Assembly: GCF_029689945.1 (NCBI RefSeq)
Contig: NZ_CP121451.1
Location: forward strand, 1,922,001 to 1,986,000
Direction: 5' to 3'
Length of the DNA stretch: 64,000 nucleotides
Source: Paenibacillus amylolyticus
GTDB lineage: Bacteria > Bacillota > Bacilli > Paenibacillales > Paenibacillaceae
The position numbers and the translations under genes are program-made. Below, piece after piece: positions 44,394-52,974 of the stretch; positions within the stretch are counted from its first letter, which is position 1; each line of letters begins with the position of its first letter. The notes beneath the pieces were generated by a model. That model saw nothing but the letters and a program-made list of their open reading frames with translations, was not told the origin of the DNA and made no database searches.

Positions 44394-45794
44394 ATGACGC
44401 TTCAGATTTATAATACAATGAGTCGTACCAAAGAGGAGTTTGTTCCCCAAGAGCCAGGGAAAGTAAAAATGTATGTCTGCGGACCAACGGTTTATGACTA
44501 CATTCATATCGGGAATGCACGCCCGGTTATCTTTTTCGACACGGTTCGTGGATACCTGGAACAGACAGGACATGATGTAAACTACGTGGTGAACTTCACG
44601 GATGTCGATGACAAGCTGATTCGCAAAGCAGAACAACTTGGAACAGACGTTCCTCATGTCGCGGAGAAGTTTATTGCGGCCTACTATGAAGACCTTGAAG
44701 GATTGGGTATTCCCAAGGCAAGCAGCAACCCTAGAGTAACGGAGAACATGCCGTTGATCATTGATTTTATCCGTGAGCTGGTCGAAAAAGGATTTGCGTA
44801 TGAAAATGGCGGTGACGTTTATTATCGTACAGGCAAATTCAGCGAATATGGCAAACTTTCGAAACAGAATTTGCAGGAGCTGCAATTCGGAATCCGCGTG
44901 GGTGTGGACGAGCGTAAAGAGCATCCCGAAGATTTTGTGCTCTGGAAGGCAGCCAAGCCAGGTGAGATCTATTGGTCCAGTCCTTGGGGCGATGGTCGAC
45001 CAGGCTGGCATATTGAGTGCTCGGCCATGGCTAGGGAGTTCCTTGGTGATACACTGGATATTCACGGGGGCGGACAAGATCTGCAGTTCCCGCATCATGA
45101 GTGCGAATGCGCCCAATCGGAGGTATTAACAGGTAAGCCACTTGCGAACTATTGGATGCATAATGGATTCATCCGGATTGATAATGAGAAGATGTCGAAA
45201 TCACTCGGTAACGGTGTTCTCGTTAAAGATCTGCGAAATCAATATAAACGTGAAGCGATCCGTTATTTCATGTTGTCTACCCATTATCGTAACCCATTGA
45301 ACTTCACGGAGGATACGATGGAGCAGGCACAGAACAGTGTGGACCGGATTGCGAATGCTGTAGGTAACCTGAACCATCGTCTGAACGCGGTAACCGTAGA
45401 TCAGGATATCACAGCAGAGTTTGCGGCAAGACTCGACCAGATTCGTCAGCAGTACCACGAGAAGATGCAGGATGATTTCAATACTCCTGATGCGATTACT
45501 GCCATGTTTGAGTGGGCAGGGGAAGCCAACCAACTGTTGCAGCAAGAAGTAGTTAATGCAGCAGACATTCGTGCGCTCCTCGAGTTGTTCAGTGAACTGA
45601 ATGCTGTGCTGCGCATCTATACTGATGCAGAGCCAGAACTTCTGGATGAGGAAGTGGAACGTCTGATTGAAGAGCGTGTGGAATCACGCAAGTCCAAAAA
45701 CTGGGCAAGAGCAGATGAAATTCGTGATGAATTGTCTGCACGCGGCATTCTGCTTGAAGATACGGCACAGGGTATGAGATGGCGGCGTAAATGA
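44394..45794 (+). CDS. cysS: Cysteinyl-tRNA synthetase
   Basis: CysS charges tRNA-Cys. The 466-residue class I synthetase has the zinc/HIGH region YVCGPTVYDYIHIGNAR (about 27-43), zinc ligands in HIECSAMA and HHECEC, and the KMSKSLGNG loop near 265. I prefer the ATG at 44394 because GAAAGGA lies nine bases upstream; the GTG at 44388 is too close to that site. Its stop overlaps mrnC by four bases, so the genes are translationally coupled. Confidence 0.96.
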   Translation: MTLQIYNTMSRTKEEFVPQEPGKVKMYVCGPTVYDYIHIGNARPVIFFDTVRGYLEQTGHDVNYVVNFTDVDDKLIRKAEQLGTDVPHVAEKFIAAYYEDLEGLGIPKASSNPRVTENMPLIIDFIRELVEKGFAYENGGDVYYRTGKFSEYGKLSKQNLQELQFGIRVGVDERKEHPEDFVLWKAAKPGEIYWSSPWGDGRPGWHIECSAMAREFLGDTLDIHGGGQDLQFPHHECECAQSEVLTGKPLANYWMHNGFIRIDNEKMSKSLGNGVLVKDLRNQYKREAIRYFMLSTHYRNPLNFTEDTMEQAQNSVDRIANAVGNLNHRLNAVTVDQDITAEFAARLDQIRQQYHEKMQDDFNTPDAITAMFEWAGEANQLLQQEVVNAADIRALLELFSELNAVLRIYTDAEPELLDEEVERLIEERVESRKSKNWARADEIRDELSARGILLEDTAQGMRWRRK

Positions 45795-46270
45795 GCGAAG
45801 AACATTCAAATACACCAAAACAACAGGAGCAGGTCACAGAGGGAGGTTGGTTCCCTTACCCTCCTTCCAGACCTGCGAGGTTGATTCCGCCTATTTCACT
45901 GGCCTATATTGGTGATGCGGTGTACGAGGTGGCTGTTCGTCAATATCTGTTGTCGAAGGCCAACATGCGTCCCAATCATCTGCACCGCAGTGCAACCGGT
46001 TTGGTATCAGCGAAGGCACAGAGCCGTATACTTGCAACGATTGAGGCTGAACTGACAGAGGAAGAACGAGATATCGTCCGGCAAGGGCGGAATGCCAAGT
46101 CGGGTAGTGTACCCAAAAATGCCGATGTGTTGGAGTACAGGCACGCCACGGCTTTTGAATGTCTCATTGGTTATCTCTATAGCACTGGTCATCATGATCG
46201 CATGATTGAACTGATCGGGCTTGGCATTGAGCACGCGGAACAACAATCGCCAGCGTCGACAAAAAAATAG
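45791..46270 (+). CDS. mrnC: Mini-ribonuclease III
   Basis: MrnC matures 23S rRNA ends in Bacillus. The 159-residue protein is an RNase III catalytic domain lacking the double-stranded RNA-binding domain: SLAYIGDAVYEVAVR carries the signature motif with catalytic Glu/Asp, RNAKSGSVPKNAD is the Mini-III-specific segment, and ATAFECLIGYLY is the second catalytic region. It overlaps cysS by four bases and precedes rlmB. It could act on the 23S processing stem encoded at 25192-28347. Confidence 0.95.
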   Translation: MSEEHSNTPKQQEQVTEGGWFPYPPSRPARLIPPISLAYIGDAVYEVAVRQYLLSKANMRPNHLHRSATGLVSAKAQSRILATIEAELTEEERDIVRQGRNAKSGSVPKNADVLEYRHATAFECLIGYLYSTGHHDRMIELIGLGIEHAEQQSPASTKK

Positions 46271-46313
46271 AAATTTCAACAAAACAACAAAGTACAGAGA
46301 GGATCGAACAACG

Positions 46314-47060
46314 ATGGAAGAAGAATGGATCGCCGGTAAACACTCCGTAACGGAGGCGCTGCGTTCAGGCCGGACCATTAATAAAATATGGATTGCCGAT
46401 ACAGCACAGAAACATCTGACTCAACCTATTATCTCGGAAGCCAAAAAACTAGGCATTGTCATTCAACACGTGGACAAGCGTAAGCTGGATCAAACGGTGC
46501 CTGGCATTCAGCATCAGGGGGTAGTTGCACAAGCTGCGCCTTACGCTTATGTGGAGGTAGAAGACATTCTTGCCGCAGCGAAAGCGAAGAATGAGCATCC
46601 TTTCCTAATTCTGCTAGATGAGATCGAAGATCCTCATAACCTGGGGTCGATTTTGCGGACAGCAGACTGCACGGGTGCGCATGGTGTTATTGTACCCAAA
46701 CGGCGCTCGGCAGCGGTAACGGTAACCGTGTCCAAAACTTCTGCAGGCGCAGTCGAGTACGTGCCAGTAGCTCGTGTAAGTAATCTTGCTCAGACGATCG
46801 ATCGCCTTAAAGAAGAAGGTGTGTGGGTTGTAGGGACGGATGTTACGGCTCATGAAGGTGTCTTTGGTAACGGCGTCTTTACTGGCCCTGTGGCATTGGT
46901 TATTGGCAATGAGAATAAAGGAATGGGACGACTCATTCGCGAGAAATGCGACGTGCTGATCAAATTGCCGATGCAAGGTCAGATTAATTCCCTGAATGCT
47001 TCCGTGGCTGCGGGTGTTGTCATGTATGAAGTGCTCCGCTCACGTCAAGCGCAGGAATAG
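46314..47060 (+). CDS. rlmB: 23S rRNA 2'-O-methyltransferase RlmB
   Basis: RlmB belongs to the SPOUT class and methylates a ribose in 23S rRNA (E. coli G2251). The 248-residue protein has an N-terminal substrate-binding domain and the trefoil-knot motifs: NLGSILRTADCTGAHGVI, VIGNENKGMG, and LPMQGQINSLNASVAAGVVM. I start it at ATG 46314, preceded by AGAGAGGATCG and matching the Bacillus N-terminus; the frame is open to 46221, overlapping mrnC, and some annotations may use that basic extension. Confidence 0.93.
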   Translation: MEEEWIAGKHSVTEALRSGRTINKIWIADTAQKHLTQPIISEAKKLGIVIQHVDKRKLDQTVPGIQHQGVVAQAAPYAYVEVEDILAAAKAKNEHPFLILLDEIEDPHNLGSILRTADCTGAHGVIVPKRRSAAVTVTVSKTSAGAVEYVPVARVSNLAQTIDRLKEEGVWVVGTDVTAHEGVFGNGVFTGPVALVIGNENKGMGRLIREKCDVLIKLPMQGQINSLNASVAAGVVMYEVLRSRQAQE

Positions 47061-47065
47061 AAGGT

Positions 47066-47587
47066 ATGGCTGATTCCCGTGATGTGCTTCTTGTAGACGG
47101 GTACAACATGATTGGCGACTGGCCGGAATTAACCAAGCTGGCGGAAAGTGGACTTGAAGAGGCACGTAACAGGCTTCTCTTTCGTCTTGCTGACTACCAG
47201 GCTTTCTCCGGCCGGCGAGTCATTGTTGTATTTGACGCCTACCTCGTGCCTGGACTCGGTAAATCCTTTACACAGAGCAAAGTGCAGATCTATTTTACGA
47301 AGGAAAAAGAGACGGCAGACGAATGCATTGAGAGACTCGTTCGGGAACTAAGCATGAGAAGACGCCAAATCTATGTGGCTACGAGCGATATGGTAGAGCA
47401 ACATGTTATTTTTGGACAGGGAGCGCTACGCGTATCTGCAAGGGAATTGCTTATTGAAGTGGAGCAGAACGAAAAGGAGTTAAAGAAACGACTGGAAGAG
47501 GATCAGGCGAAGACCACACGCAACACGCTTGGGGGCAAGTTAAGTCCGGACGTATTGAAAGAGTTCGAGCGATGGCGCCGGGAATAA
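47066..47587 (+). CDS. rae1: Ribosome-associated endoribonuclease Rae1 (YacP, NYN domain)
   Basis: A 173-residue PIN-like NYN nuclease, orthologous in context to B. subtilis Rae1, which cleaves mRNA in the ribosomal A-site. The acidic active site is visible in LLVDGYNMIGDWPE near residues 8-21, VVFDAYLV near 53-60, ETADECIERL near 81-90, and VATSDMVEQ near 103-111. The C-terminal 40 residues are a charged helix. It starts five bases after the rlmB stop and ends the cysE-to-rae1 run. Confidence 0.93.
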   Translation: MADSRDVLLVDGYNMIGDWPELTKLAESGLEEARNRLLFRLADYQAFSGRRVIVVFDAYLVPGLGKSFTQSKVQIYFTKEKETADECIERLVRELSMRRRQIYVATSDMVEQHVIFGQGALRVSARELLIEVEQNEKELKKRLEEDQAKTTRNTLGGKLSPDVLKEFERWRRE

Positions 47588-47666
47588 TAACGCATTTTTA
47601 CAAAATTTAGAATATTGCAACTCTTGACATTTATGTTATTGATGTTCTTTTTTAGGCAGAGCGTGG

Positions 47667-47696
47667 TTGACGGTGTAAGGTACCATCATATATACT
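47667..47696 (+). promoter_or_regulatory. Candidate sigma-A promoter of sigH
   Basis: TTGACG at 47667-47672 and TATACT at 47691-47696 are separated by 18 bases, about 60 bases upstream of the sigH start. Confidence 0.6.
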
Positions 47697-47758
47697 GGTC
47701 CTATATTTCATAGAGTAGAGTAACGGGGTACCTTGCGTTGCAGCCGGAGGGATTGTCT

Positions 47759-48403
47759 GTGAGTGTCGACCTCAAAGATATCATGTTGTCCAAGTATGAT
47801 TACCAAAGTGACGAAGACATTGTAGAAGCTTTCCGAGAAGGCGAAAGCGAAGCGTTAGAGTTTTTGATTAACAAATATCGTAACTTTGTACGCGCCAAGG
47901 CAAGATCTTATTTTCTGATTGGGGCAGACCGGGAAGATATCATTCAAGAAGGAATGATTGGCCTTTATAAATCCATCCGTGATTTCAAAGGGGACAAGTT
48001 GGCTTCGTTCAAGGCTTTCGCTGAACTGTGCATTACAAGACAGATCATCACGGCAATTAAGACGGCCACACGTCAGAAACATATTCCGCTTAATTCTTAT
48101 GTATCTCTGGACAAGCCTATTTATGACGAAGAGTCTGATCGTACGTTACTCGATGTGATTTGTGGAACCCAGGTCAGTGATCCGGAAGAGTTGATTATCA
48201 ATCAGGAAGAGTTTGTCGGCCTGGAAGATAAAATGTCCGAGATTCTAAGTGATCTGGAACGTAAAGTATTGATGTTGTATCTGGACGGGAGATCTTATCA
48301 AGAGATTGCAGTTGATTTGGACAGACATGTGAAGTCCATTGATAACGCACTTCAACGCGTCAAGCGCAAACTTGAAAAGTACCTGGAAGTTCGAGATAAT
48401 TAA
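47759..48403 (+). CDS. sigH: RNA polymerase sigma-H factor
   Basis: Sigma-H directs transition-phase and early sporulation genes. The 214-residue protein has sigma region 2 (LINKYRNFVRAKARSYFLIG, ADREDIIQEGMIGLYKSIRD), linker residues with ATRQKHIPLNSY, and region 4 with LDGRSYQEIAVDLDRHVKSI for -35 recognition. I start it at the GTG at 47759, with GGAGG eight bases upstream; the TTG at 47738 lies upstream of that ribosome-binding site. Its presence agrees with an endospore-former. Confidence 0.96.
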   Translation: MSVDLKDIMLSKYDYQSDEDIVEAFREGESEALEFLINKYRNFVRAKARSYFLIGADREDIIQEGMIGLYKSIRDFKGDKLASFKAFAELCITRQIITAIKTATRQKHIPLNSYVSLDKPIYDEESDRTLLDVICGTQVSDPEELIINQEEFVGLEDKMSEILSDLERKVLMLYLDGRSYQEIAVDLDRHVKSIDNALQRVKRKLEKYLEVRDN

Positions 48404-48423
48404 ACACATGTTGTCGTTGACGG

Positions 48424-48450
48424 AAAAGGCTCGGTGTTTGAGTCTTTTTT
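48424..48450 (+). terminator. Candidate Rho-independent terminator
   Basis: AAAAGGCTC (48424-48432) pairs with GAGTCTTTT (48440-48448) with one G-U pair, then TT. It follows sigH. Confidence 0.65.
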
Positions 48451-48589
48451 AGTGTCTCAAGTTTATAAAATCTAAGAATGTTTATACTAGTAATCGCTCG
48501 TTCCATGCAGGAGAAGAGAAAAACAGAGATGCGAAACGGATGTACGATGTACGGAAGTAATACCCAATGAATGAAAGGCTATTCTTTCA

Positions 48590-48618
48590 TTGACATGGTT
48601 ATACCCTTGTGATAAAGT
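48590..48618 (+). promoter_or_regulatory. Candidate promoter of rpmG-secE-nusG
   Basis: A perfect TTGACA at 48590-48595 is followed after 17 bases by TAAAGT at 48613-48618. The -10 is weak. Confidence 0.5.
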
Positions 48619-48706
48619 GTTTTAGGTAGGCCTAAATTTATGGCTTTTTTTCAGGATCAATTTAGAGACTCTGCTTGAATGTGGAAGTCTTCGGGAGGTG
48701 TACATC

Positions 48707-48856
48707 ATGCGGGTAATTATTACTTTGGCTTGTACTAACTGCAAACAAAGAAATTACACTACGACAAAAAACAAGCGTAATCACCCCGACCGCATGGAGA
48801 TGAAGAAATTTTGCAAGTTTTGTAACGAGCAGACTTCTCATCGCGAAACCAGATAG
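48707..48856 (+). CDS. rpmG: 50S ribosomal protein L33
   Basis: A 49-residue L33 with [17 protein letters not shown] at the start and [17 protein letters not shown] at the end. Both CxxC pairs are present, so this is the zinc-binding (C+) form; bacteria often keep a zinc-free paralog elsewhere for zinc limitation. The ATG follows GGGAGGTGTACATC. It lies directly before secE, as in Bacillus. Confidence 0.96.
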   Translation: MRVIITLACTNCKQRNYTTTKNKRNHPDRMEMKKFCKFCNEQTSHRETR

Positions 48857-48874
48857 TTTTTTGGAGGTGTCGGC

Positions 48875-49066
48875 GTGAAACGAAGTTTCAAATCTCTGAT
48901 TTCCTTTTTCTCAGAAAGCTGGGCTGAACTTAAAAAAGTTCGCTGGCCTAATCGTAAAGAGCTGACCAACTACACATTGATCGTACTTGGTACTGTTGTG
49001 GTTATGACGCTGTTTTTTTGGGTCATTGACATTGGCATCTCCTTTGTGATCGAAGCGATTATTTAA
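48875..49066 (+). CDS. secE: Preprotein translocase subunit SecE
   Basis: A 63-residue single-span SecE: an amphipathic cytoplasmic segment with the conserved WAELKKVRWPNRKEL, then one transmembrane helix (about residues 37-60). SecE clamps SecY in the translocon. The start is a GTG preceded by TTGGAGGTGTCGGC. It is the short Gram-positive form and lies between rpmG and nusG. Confidence 0.96.
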   Translation: MKRSFKSLISFFSESWAELKKVRWPNRKELTNYTLIVLGTVVVMTLFFWVIDIGISFVIEAII

Positions 49067-49087
49067 GAAGGGTTCCGGTGGCTTGAT

Positions 49088-49620
49088 ATGGAAAAAGATG
49101 GTACGTCGTTCATACCTATTCAGGGTATGAAAACAAGGTCAAGGCCAATTTGGAAAAACGCGTCGAGTCTATGGGCATGGAAGACAAGATATTCCGCGTT
49201 CTTGTTCCTATGGAAGAAGAAGTGGTAAACAAGGACGGTAAGAAAAAAACCGTTATGCGTAAAGTTTACCCCGGTTATGTCTTGGTGGAAATGGTACAGA
49301 CGGATGACTCTTGGTATGTTGTTCGCAACACGCCAGGTGTTACAGGATTTGTCGGTTCGACAGGTTCTGGGTCCAAACCAACTGCTTTGTTGCCTGAAGA
49401 AGTGGAACAAATTCTGAAGCACATGGGTATGGTTGAACCTAAGCCGAAAATTGAGTTCGATATTAAGGAATCCGTACGAATTAAAGTCGGTCCTTTTGCG
49501 AATTTCGTGGGCTCCGTGGAAGAAATTTTGGTAGACAAAAGCAAGTTGAAAGTGCACGTGAACATGTTTGGACGGGAAACACCGCTTGAGTTGGAATACA
49601 CACAAGTGGAGAAGATATAG
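49088..49620 (+). CDS. nusG: Transcription termination/antitermination protein NusG (frameshifted in this sequence)
   Basis: NusG binds RNA polymerase and couples elongation to other processes; in Bacillus it also promotes pausing. The repaired protein is about 177 residues: adding one A to AAAAA at 49092-49096 restores the N-terminus MEKRWYVVHTYSGYENKVKA. The NGN domain continues with FPGYVLVE-like YPGYVLVEMVQTDDSWYVVR and TPGVTGFVG; the C-terminal KOW domain has VKVGPFANFVGSVEEI. As read, the first 22 codons are out of frame and only the frame from 49150 appears open. Confidence 0.95.
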
Positions 49621-49636
49621 TCTCTTCAAGTTTCTT

Positions 49637-49665
49637 GTGGGAGGGCTGTAAGGCCCGTTAACCAC
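49637..49665 (+). promoter_or_regulatory. Probable L1-binding leader upstream of rplK
   Basis: GTGGGAGGG with CCCGTTAACCAC, closed by GTGG/CCAC, lies just before the rplK ribosome-binding site. A near copy precedes rplA. The motif resembles the L1 autoregulatory site that mimics its 23S target. Confidence 0.55.
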
Positions 49666-49688
49666 TATTTTGCAAGGAGGTGTCAATC

Positions 49689-50114
49689 ATGGCGAAAAAA
49701 GTTATTAAAATGGTAAAACTGCAGATTCCAGCAGGTAAAGCAAACCCAGCACCACCAGTAGGTCCAGCTTTGGGTCAAGCAGGTGTCAACATCATGGCAT
49801 TCTGTAAAGAATTCAACGCTCGTACAGCTGATCAAGCAGGATTGATTATTCCAGTTGAAATTTCTGTATTCGAGGACCGTTCCTTTACTTTCATCACTAA
49901 AACTCCACCAGCAGCAGTTCTGTTGAAAGTGGCAGCTAAAGTTGAAAAAGGATCCGGCGAACCGAACAAGAAAAAAGTTGCTACTGTTAAACGTGATGCG
50001 GTTCGTCAAATCGCAGAAACAAAAATGCCTGACCTGAATGCAGCAGACGTTGAGTCCGCTATGCGTATGGTCGAAGGTACTGCCCGCAGCATGGGTATCA
50101 CCATCGAAGACTAA
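49689..50114 (+). CDS. rplK: 50S ribosomal protein L11
   Basis: L11 forms the GTPase-associated center with the L10-L12 stalk. The 141-residue protein has the Pro-rich N-terminus [20 protein letters not shown] and the C-terminal RNA-binding domain. The ATG at 49689 follows AAGGAGGTGTCAATC; a GTG at 49680 is in frame but sits on the ribosome-binding site. It is cotranscribed with rplA and flanked by the probable L1 sites. Confidence 0.97.
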   Translation: MAKKVIKMVKLQIPAGKANPAPPVGPALGQAGVNIMAFCKEFNARTADQAGLIIPVEISVFEDRSFTFITKTPPAAVLLKVAAKVEKGSGEPNKKKVATVKRDAVRQIAETKMPDLNAADVESAMRMVEGTARSMGITIED

Positions 50115-50140
50115 TTTTCTTAGAAACATGGCTTCGTAAA

Positions 50141-50192
50141 ACCGGTCGATTCGCGACCGGTTGATGTGGGAGGTATATCCGCTAACACCACA
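50141..50192 (+). promoter_or_regulatory. Hairpin and probable L1-binding site upstream of rplA
   Basis: A perfect stem ACCGGTCG/CGACCGGT (50141-50148 with 50154-50161) is followed by TGTGGGAGG and CTAACACCACA, closed by TGTGG/CCACA (50165-50169 with 50188-50192). It repeats the motif before rplK and lies seven bases before the rplA ribosome-binding site. Confidence 0.55.
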
Positions 50193-50207
50193 AAGGAGGA
50201 ATAAAAC

Positions 50208-50899
50208 ATGGCTAAACACGGTAAAAAATACCTGGAAGCTGCTAAGCTGATTGACAGCGAAGCAACTTACGAGCCTTCAGAAGCTGTAGAGCTTGTGAAA
50301 AGGCAGCCACTGCAAAATTCGATGAAACAATCGAAGCAGCAGTTCGTTTGGGCGTAGACCCTCGTAAGCAAGACCAGGCTGTACGTGGTGTTGTTGTCTT
50401 GCCACACGGCACAGGTAAAACACAACGCGTATTGGTATTTGCAAAAGGTGACAAAGCGAAAGAAGCGGAAGCGGCTGGCGCGGACTATGTTGGTGATGCA
50501 GACATGATCAACAAAATCCAACAAGGCTGGTTCGAATTCGACGTCTGCGTAGCGACACCAGATATGATGAGTGAAGTAGGTAAATTGGGCCGACTGCTCG
50601 GCGGTAAAGGTCTGATGCCTAACCCTAAAGCCGGAACGGTAACTTTCGATGTAACTAAGGCTGTTCAAGAAATTAAAGCCGGTAAAATCGAATATCGTCT
50701 GGATCGTGCAGGTCAAATTCATGCACCGATTGGTAAAGCTTCTTTCTCTTCTGAGCAACTTAATGAGAACTTCAAAGCTCTCATCGACGCTCTGAATCGT
50801 GCTAAACCAGCGGCAGCAAAAGGTGTTTATCTGAAGAATGTAAGTATTTCTTCTACGATGGGCCCTGGCGCACGCGTGAACGCAGCAGCTTTTAGATAA
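50208..50899 (+). CDS. rplA: 50S ribosomal protein L1 (frameshifted in this sequence)
   Basis: L1 forms the mobile E-site stalk and represses its own operon. The repaired protein is 230 residues: adding one A to AAAA at 50298-50301 restores [20 protein letters not shown]. The core motif [20 protein letters not shown] and the signature [20 protein letters not shown] are present. The ATG follows AAAGGAGGAATAAAAC. As read, the first 30 codons are separated from the rest. Confidence 0.96.
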
Positions 50900-50905
50900 T
50901 ATCTC

Positions 50906-50935
50906 TTGACAGGCTTGTCCTGTTTTTGATAAGAT
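50906..50935 (+). promoter_or_regulatory. Promoter upstream of rplJ-rplL
   Basis: TTGACA at 50906-50911 and TAAGAT at 50930-50935 are separated by 18 bases. The region ACAGGCTTGTCCTGTTTTT overlaps it and could also weakly terminate rplA transcripts. Confidence 0.6.
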
Positions 50936-50974
50936 ATAAAAGTTGTGAGTCCGAGTGACTGACCGTTGACATTT

Positions 50975-51040
50975 GAATATGCTTGCCGTAGACAGTAGGT
51001 GCCATTGGCTTAATTTCCTACCGAGGTGTGATTATACAAC
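50975..51040 (+). promoter_or_regulatory. L10 leader (r-protein autoregulatory RNA)
   Basis: The region has the L10-leader core GCCGTAGACAGTAGGTGCC and TCCTACCGAGG, with GTAGG/CCTAC pairing, between rplA and rplJ. Binding of L10-L12 here represses rplJL in Bacteria. Confidence 0.85.
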
Positions 51041-51073
51041 TTGAACGATGCAAATCGGATGCGAGTATATATC

Positions 51074-51104
51074 AAGCCTTCGTGATTCTACGGAGGCTTT
51101 TCTT
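51074..51104 (+). terminator. Attenuator hairpin downstream of the L10 leader
   Basis: AAGCCTTCGT (51074-51083) pairs with ACGGAGGCTT (51090-51099) with one G-U pair, followed by TTCTT. Its place before rplJ suggests L10-controlled premature termination. Confidence 0.75.
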
Positions 51105-51136
51105 AATGGGATAAATTTGATCAGGAGGTGTACAGA

Positions 51137-51640
51137 TTGGCAAACGCAAAAGTGATTCAAGCAAAACAAGAGTCCGTTGATGCAGTAACAGCAAAATTGC
51201 GCGAGAGCGTGACAACAGTTGTTGTTGACTATCGTGGATTGAACGTTGCCCAAGTAACTGAGCTGCGTAAGCAACTTCGTGAAGCAGGGATCGAATTCCA
51301 AGTGCTGAAAAACTCGTTGCTTCGCCGTGCAGCTGCAGCAGCAGAACTGACAGAACTCGATAGTGTTCTTACAGGTCCTACTGCAATTGCATTCAGCGCA
51401 GATGACGTTGTGGCTCCAGCTAAAATTCTGAACGACTTCGCGAAAAAGAACGATGCATTGGAATTGAAAGGTGCTATCGTAGAAGGTCGCGTAATCGGAG
51501 TACAAGAAGTTAAGGCGTTGGCAGAACTGCCATCCCGCGATGGACTCCTTTCCATGCTCCTCAGCGTGCTTCAAGCGCCAGTGCGCAACTTCGCGCTTGC
51601 GGTTAAAGCAGTTGCAGAAAAAGAAGAACAAGGCGCGTAA
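51137..51640 (+). CDS. rplJ: 50S ribosomal protein L10
   Basis: L10 anchors the L12 dimers on the ribosome. The 167-residue protein has the rRNA-binding N-terminus with [20 protein letters not shown] and an C-terminal helix for L12 ([20 protein letters not shown]). I start it at the TTG at 51137, eight bases after AGGAGG and giving the usual [10 protein letters not shown] beginning; the GTG at 51128 overlaps the ribosome-binding site. It is regulated by the leader and attenuator upstream. Confidence 0.96.
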   Translation: MANAKVIQAKQESVDAVTAKLRESVTTVVVDYRGLNVAQVTELRKQLREAGIEFQVLKNSLLRRAAAAAELTELDSVLTGPTAIAFSADDVVAPAKILNDFAKKNDALELKGAIVEGRVIGVQEVKALAELPSRDGLLSMLLSVLQAPVRNFALAVKAVAEKEEQGA

Positions 51641-51713
51641 GCAACTTGATCTGAAACGCTGCTTAGGCGGCAATTGAATTAAAAAAAATAATATTATATA
51701 TGGAGGTTCACTC

Positions 51714-52076
51714 ATGAGTAAAGAGCAAATCTTGGAAGCAATCAAAGGCATGACTGTATTGGAACTGAACGATCTTGTTAAAGCAATCGAAGAAGAATTC
51801 GGCGTAACTGCTGCAGCTCCAGTAGCTGCTGCAGGTGCGGGCGCTGCTTCTGCTGAAGCTGAGCAATCCGAGTTCGACGTAATCTTGACTAACGCTGGTG
51901 CTTCCAAAATCAACGTTATCAAAGCAGTTCGTGAAATCACAGGTCTTGGCCTGAAAGAAGCAAAAGAACTGGTTGACAACGCTCCAAAAGCACTGAAAGA
52001 AAAAGTTGCTAAAGAAGAAGCAGAAGCGGTTAAAGCTAAGCTTGAAGAAGCAGGCGCTACAATCGAAGTTAAATAA
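51714..52076 (+). CDS. rplL: 50S ribosomal protein L7/L12
   Basis: L12 is the multicopy stalk protein that recruits translation factors. The 120-residue product has an N-terminal dimerisation domain (about 1-32), an Ala/Gly-rich hinge, and the C-terminal domain with [20 protein letters not shown] and [10 protein letters not shown] that binds EF-Tu and EF-G. The ATG is preceded by TGGAGGTTCACTC. Lys, Glu and Ala dominate, as expected for this protein. Confidence 0.98.
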   Translation: MSKEQILEAIKGMTVLELNDLVKAIEEEFGVTAAAPVAAAGAGAASAEAEQSEFDVILTNAGASKINVIKAVREITGLGLKEAKELVDNAPKALKEKVAKEEAEAVKAKLEEAGATIEVK

Positions 52077-52105
52077 TTTAGCTTTTATAAGCTGGATGAA
52101 CAAAA

Positions 52106-52141
52106 CAACAAACCCCTTGACTTATATCAAGGGGTTTGTTG
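52106..52141 (+). terminator. Strong hairpin after rplL
   Basis: CAACAAACCCCTTGA (52106-52120) pairs perfectly with TCAAGGGGTTTGTTG (52127-52141) around a six-base loop. The T-rich part lies within the stem and no long T tail follows, so it may act as a partial terminator that lowers downstream expression. Confidence 0.7.
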
Positions 52142-52172
52142 CTGTAATTGTAAATGGAAAGTGAGTGAGGGC

Positions 52173-52793
52173 ATGTCCAATCATTATTATTCGGAAAAAC
52201 CGCAAGTAGCGCATGATCGCAGAGCAACTGAAGCGGTTCTTCGCGGATTCAGTCTGCGATTCGTGACGGACGCCGGTGTGTTTTCCAAAAACGGAATCGA
52301 TTATGGCAGCAGAGTATTGATTGATGCGATAGAGTTGCCATCAGGGGCTCATGTTCTCGATGTGGGTTGTGGATACGGACCGATGGGTCTTACAGCAGCC
52401 AAACTTGTACCGGATGGGCATGTCACCATGATCGATATCAACGAGAGAGCCGTTGAACTTTCCAGGGAGAATGCAAAAGCGAACGGAATTAACAATGTTA
52501 CAGTAATGCAGAGTAATCTACTGGCTGAAGTAAAACAACAAGATTTTGATGTGATCTTAACCAATCCGCCTATACGGGCTGGGAAAGAGACGGTTCATGC
52601 TATTTTCGAACAGGCACATCGCCATCTGAAGGTAGGCGGTTCGTTGTGGATTGTCATTCAGAAGAAACAAGGGGCTCCATCAGTAAAAGCGAAATTGGAA
52701 TCTTTGTTTGGAAGAGTGGAAGAAGTGACGAAGGATAAAGGCTATCGGATTTTTAAAGCGGTGAAGTCGGAAGAGGATTCTACTAAAAGCTAA
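52173..52793 (+). CDS. ybxB: Class I SAM-dependent methyltransferase (YbxB, RsmC-like)
   Basis: A 206-residue methyltransferase with motif I VLDVGCGYGPMGL (near 63-75), an acidic MIDINERAVE motif II, and the catalytic DVILTNPPIRAG motif (NPPx, typical of exocyclic-amine guanine methylation as in RsmC). The N-terminus SNHYYSEKPQ matches Bacillus YbxB. The ATG at 52173 is preferred for that match; a GTG at 52161 is possible. RsmC methylates 16S rRNA G1207 in E. coli, which is a family-based expectation here. It separates rplL and rpoB, as in Bacillus. Confidence 0.9.
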   Translation: MSNHYYSEKPQVAHDRRATEAVLRGFSLRFVTDAGVFSKNGIDYGSRVLIDAIELPSGAHVLDVGCGYGPMGLTAAKLVPDGHVTMIDINERAVELSRENAKANGINNVTVMQSNLLAEVKQQDFDVILTNPPIRAGKETVHAIFEQAHRHLKVGGSLWIVIQKKQGAPSVKAKLESLFGRVEEVTKDKGYRIFKAVKSEEDSTKS

Positions 52794-52843
52794 ATCCGAG
52801 TTTGTAAAGTAAGCAGGGGATCATTTTTTTTGCAATAGGACTA

Positions 52844-52872
52844 TTGACTTGAAATTCAGGCCGTGGTATTAT
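52844..52872 (+). promoter_or_regulatory. Promoter of rpoB-rpoC
   Basis: TTGACT at 52844-52849 and TATTAT at 52867-52872 are separated by 17 bases, giving a leader of about 300 bases before rpoB. The leader contains no supportable gene. Confidence 0.8.
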
Positions 52873-52937
52873 TGTAAAATGTCAGTATTAAGATGCCCTA
52901 CTTGGCTTTAGCTAACTAAAAATGTCAACCTTTTTTT

Positions 52938-52974
52938 TACGCCGAACGGGCTTATTATGCCTACGTTTGGCGTA
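52938..52974 (+). other. Hairpin in the rpoB leader
   Basis: TACGCCGAAC (52938-52947) pairs with GTTTGGCGTA (52965-52974) with one G-U pair. It follows a run of eight T and is not followed by one, so on the + strand it is not a terminator. It may be a regulatory or stabilising structure. Confidence 0.4.
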
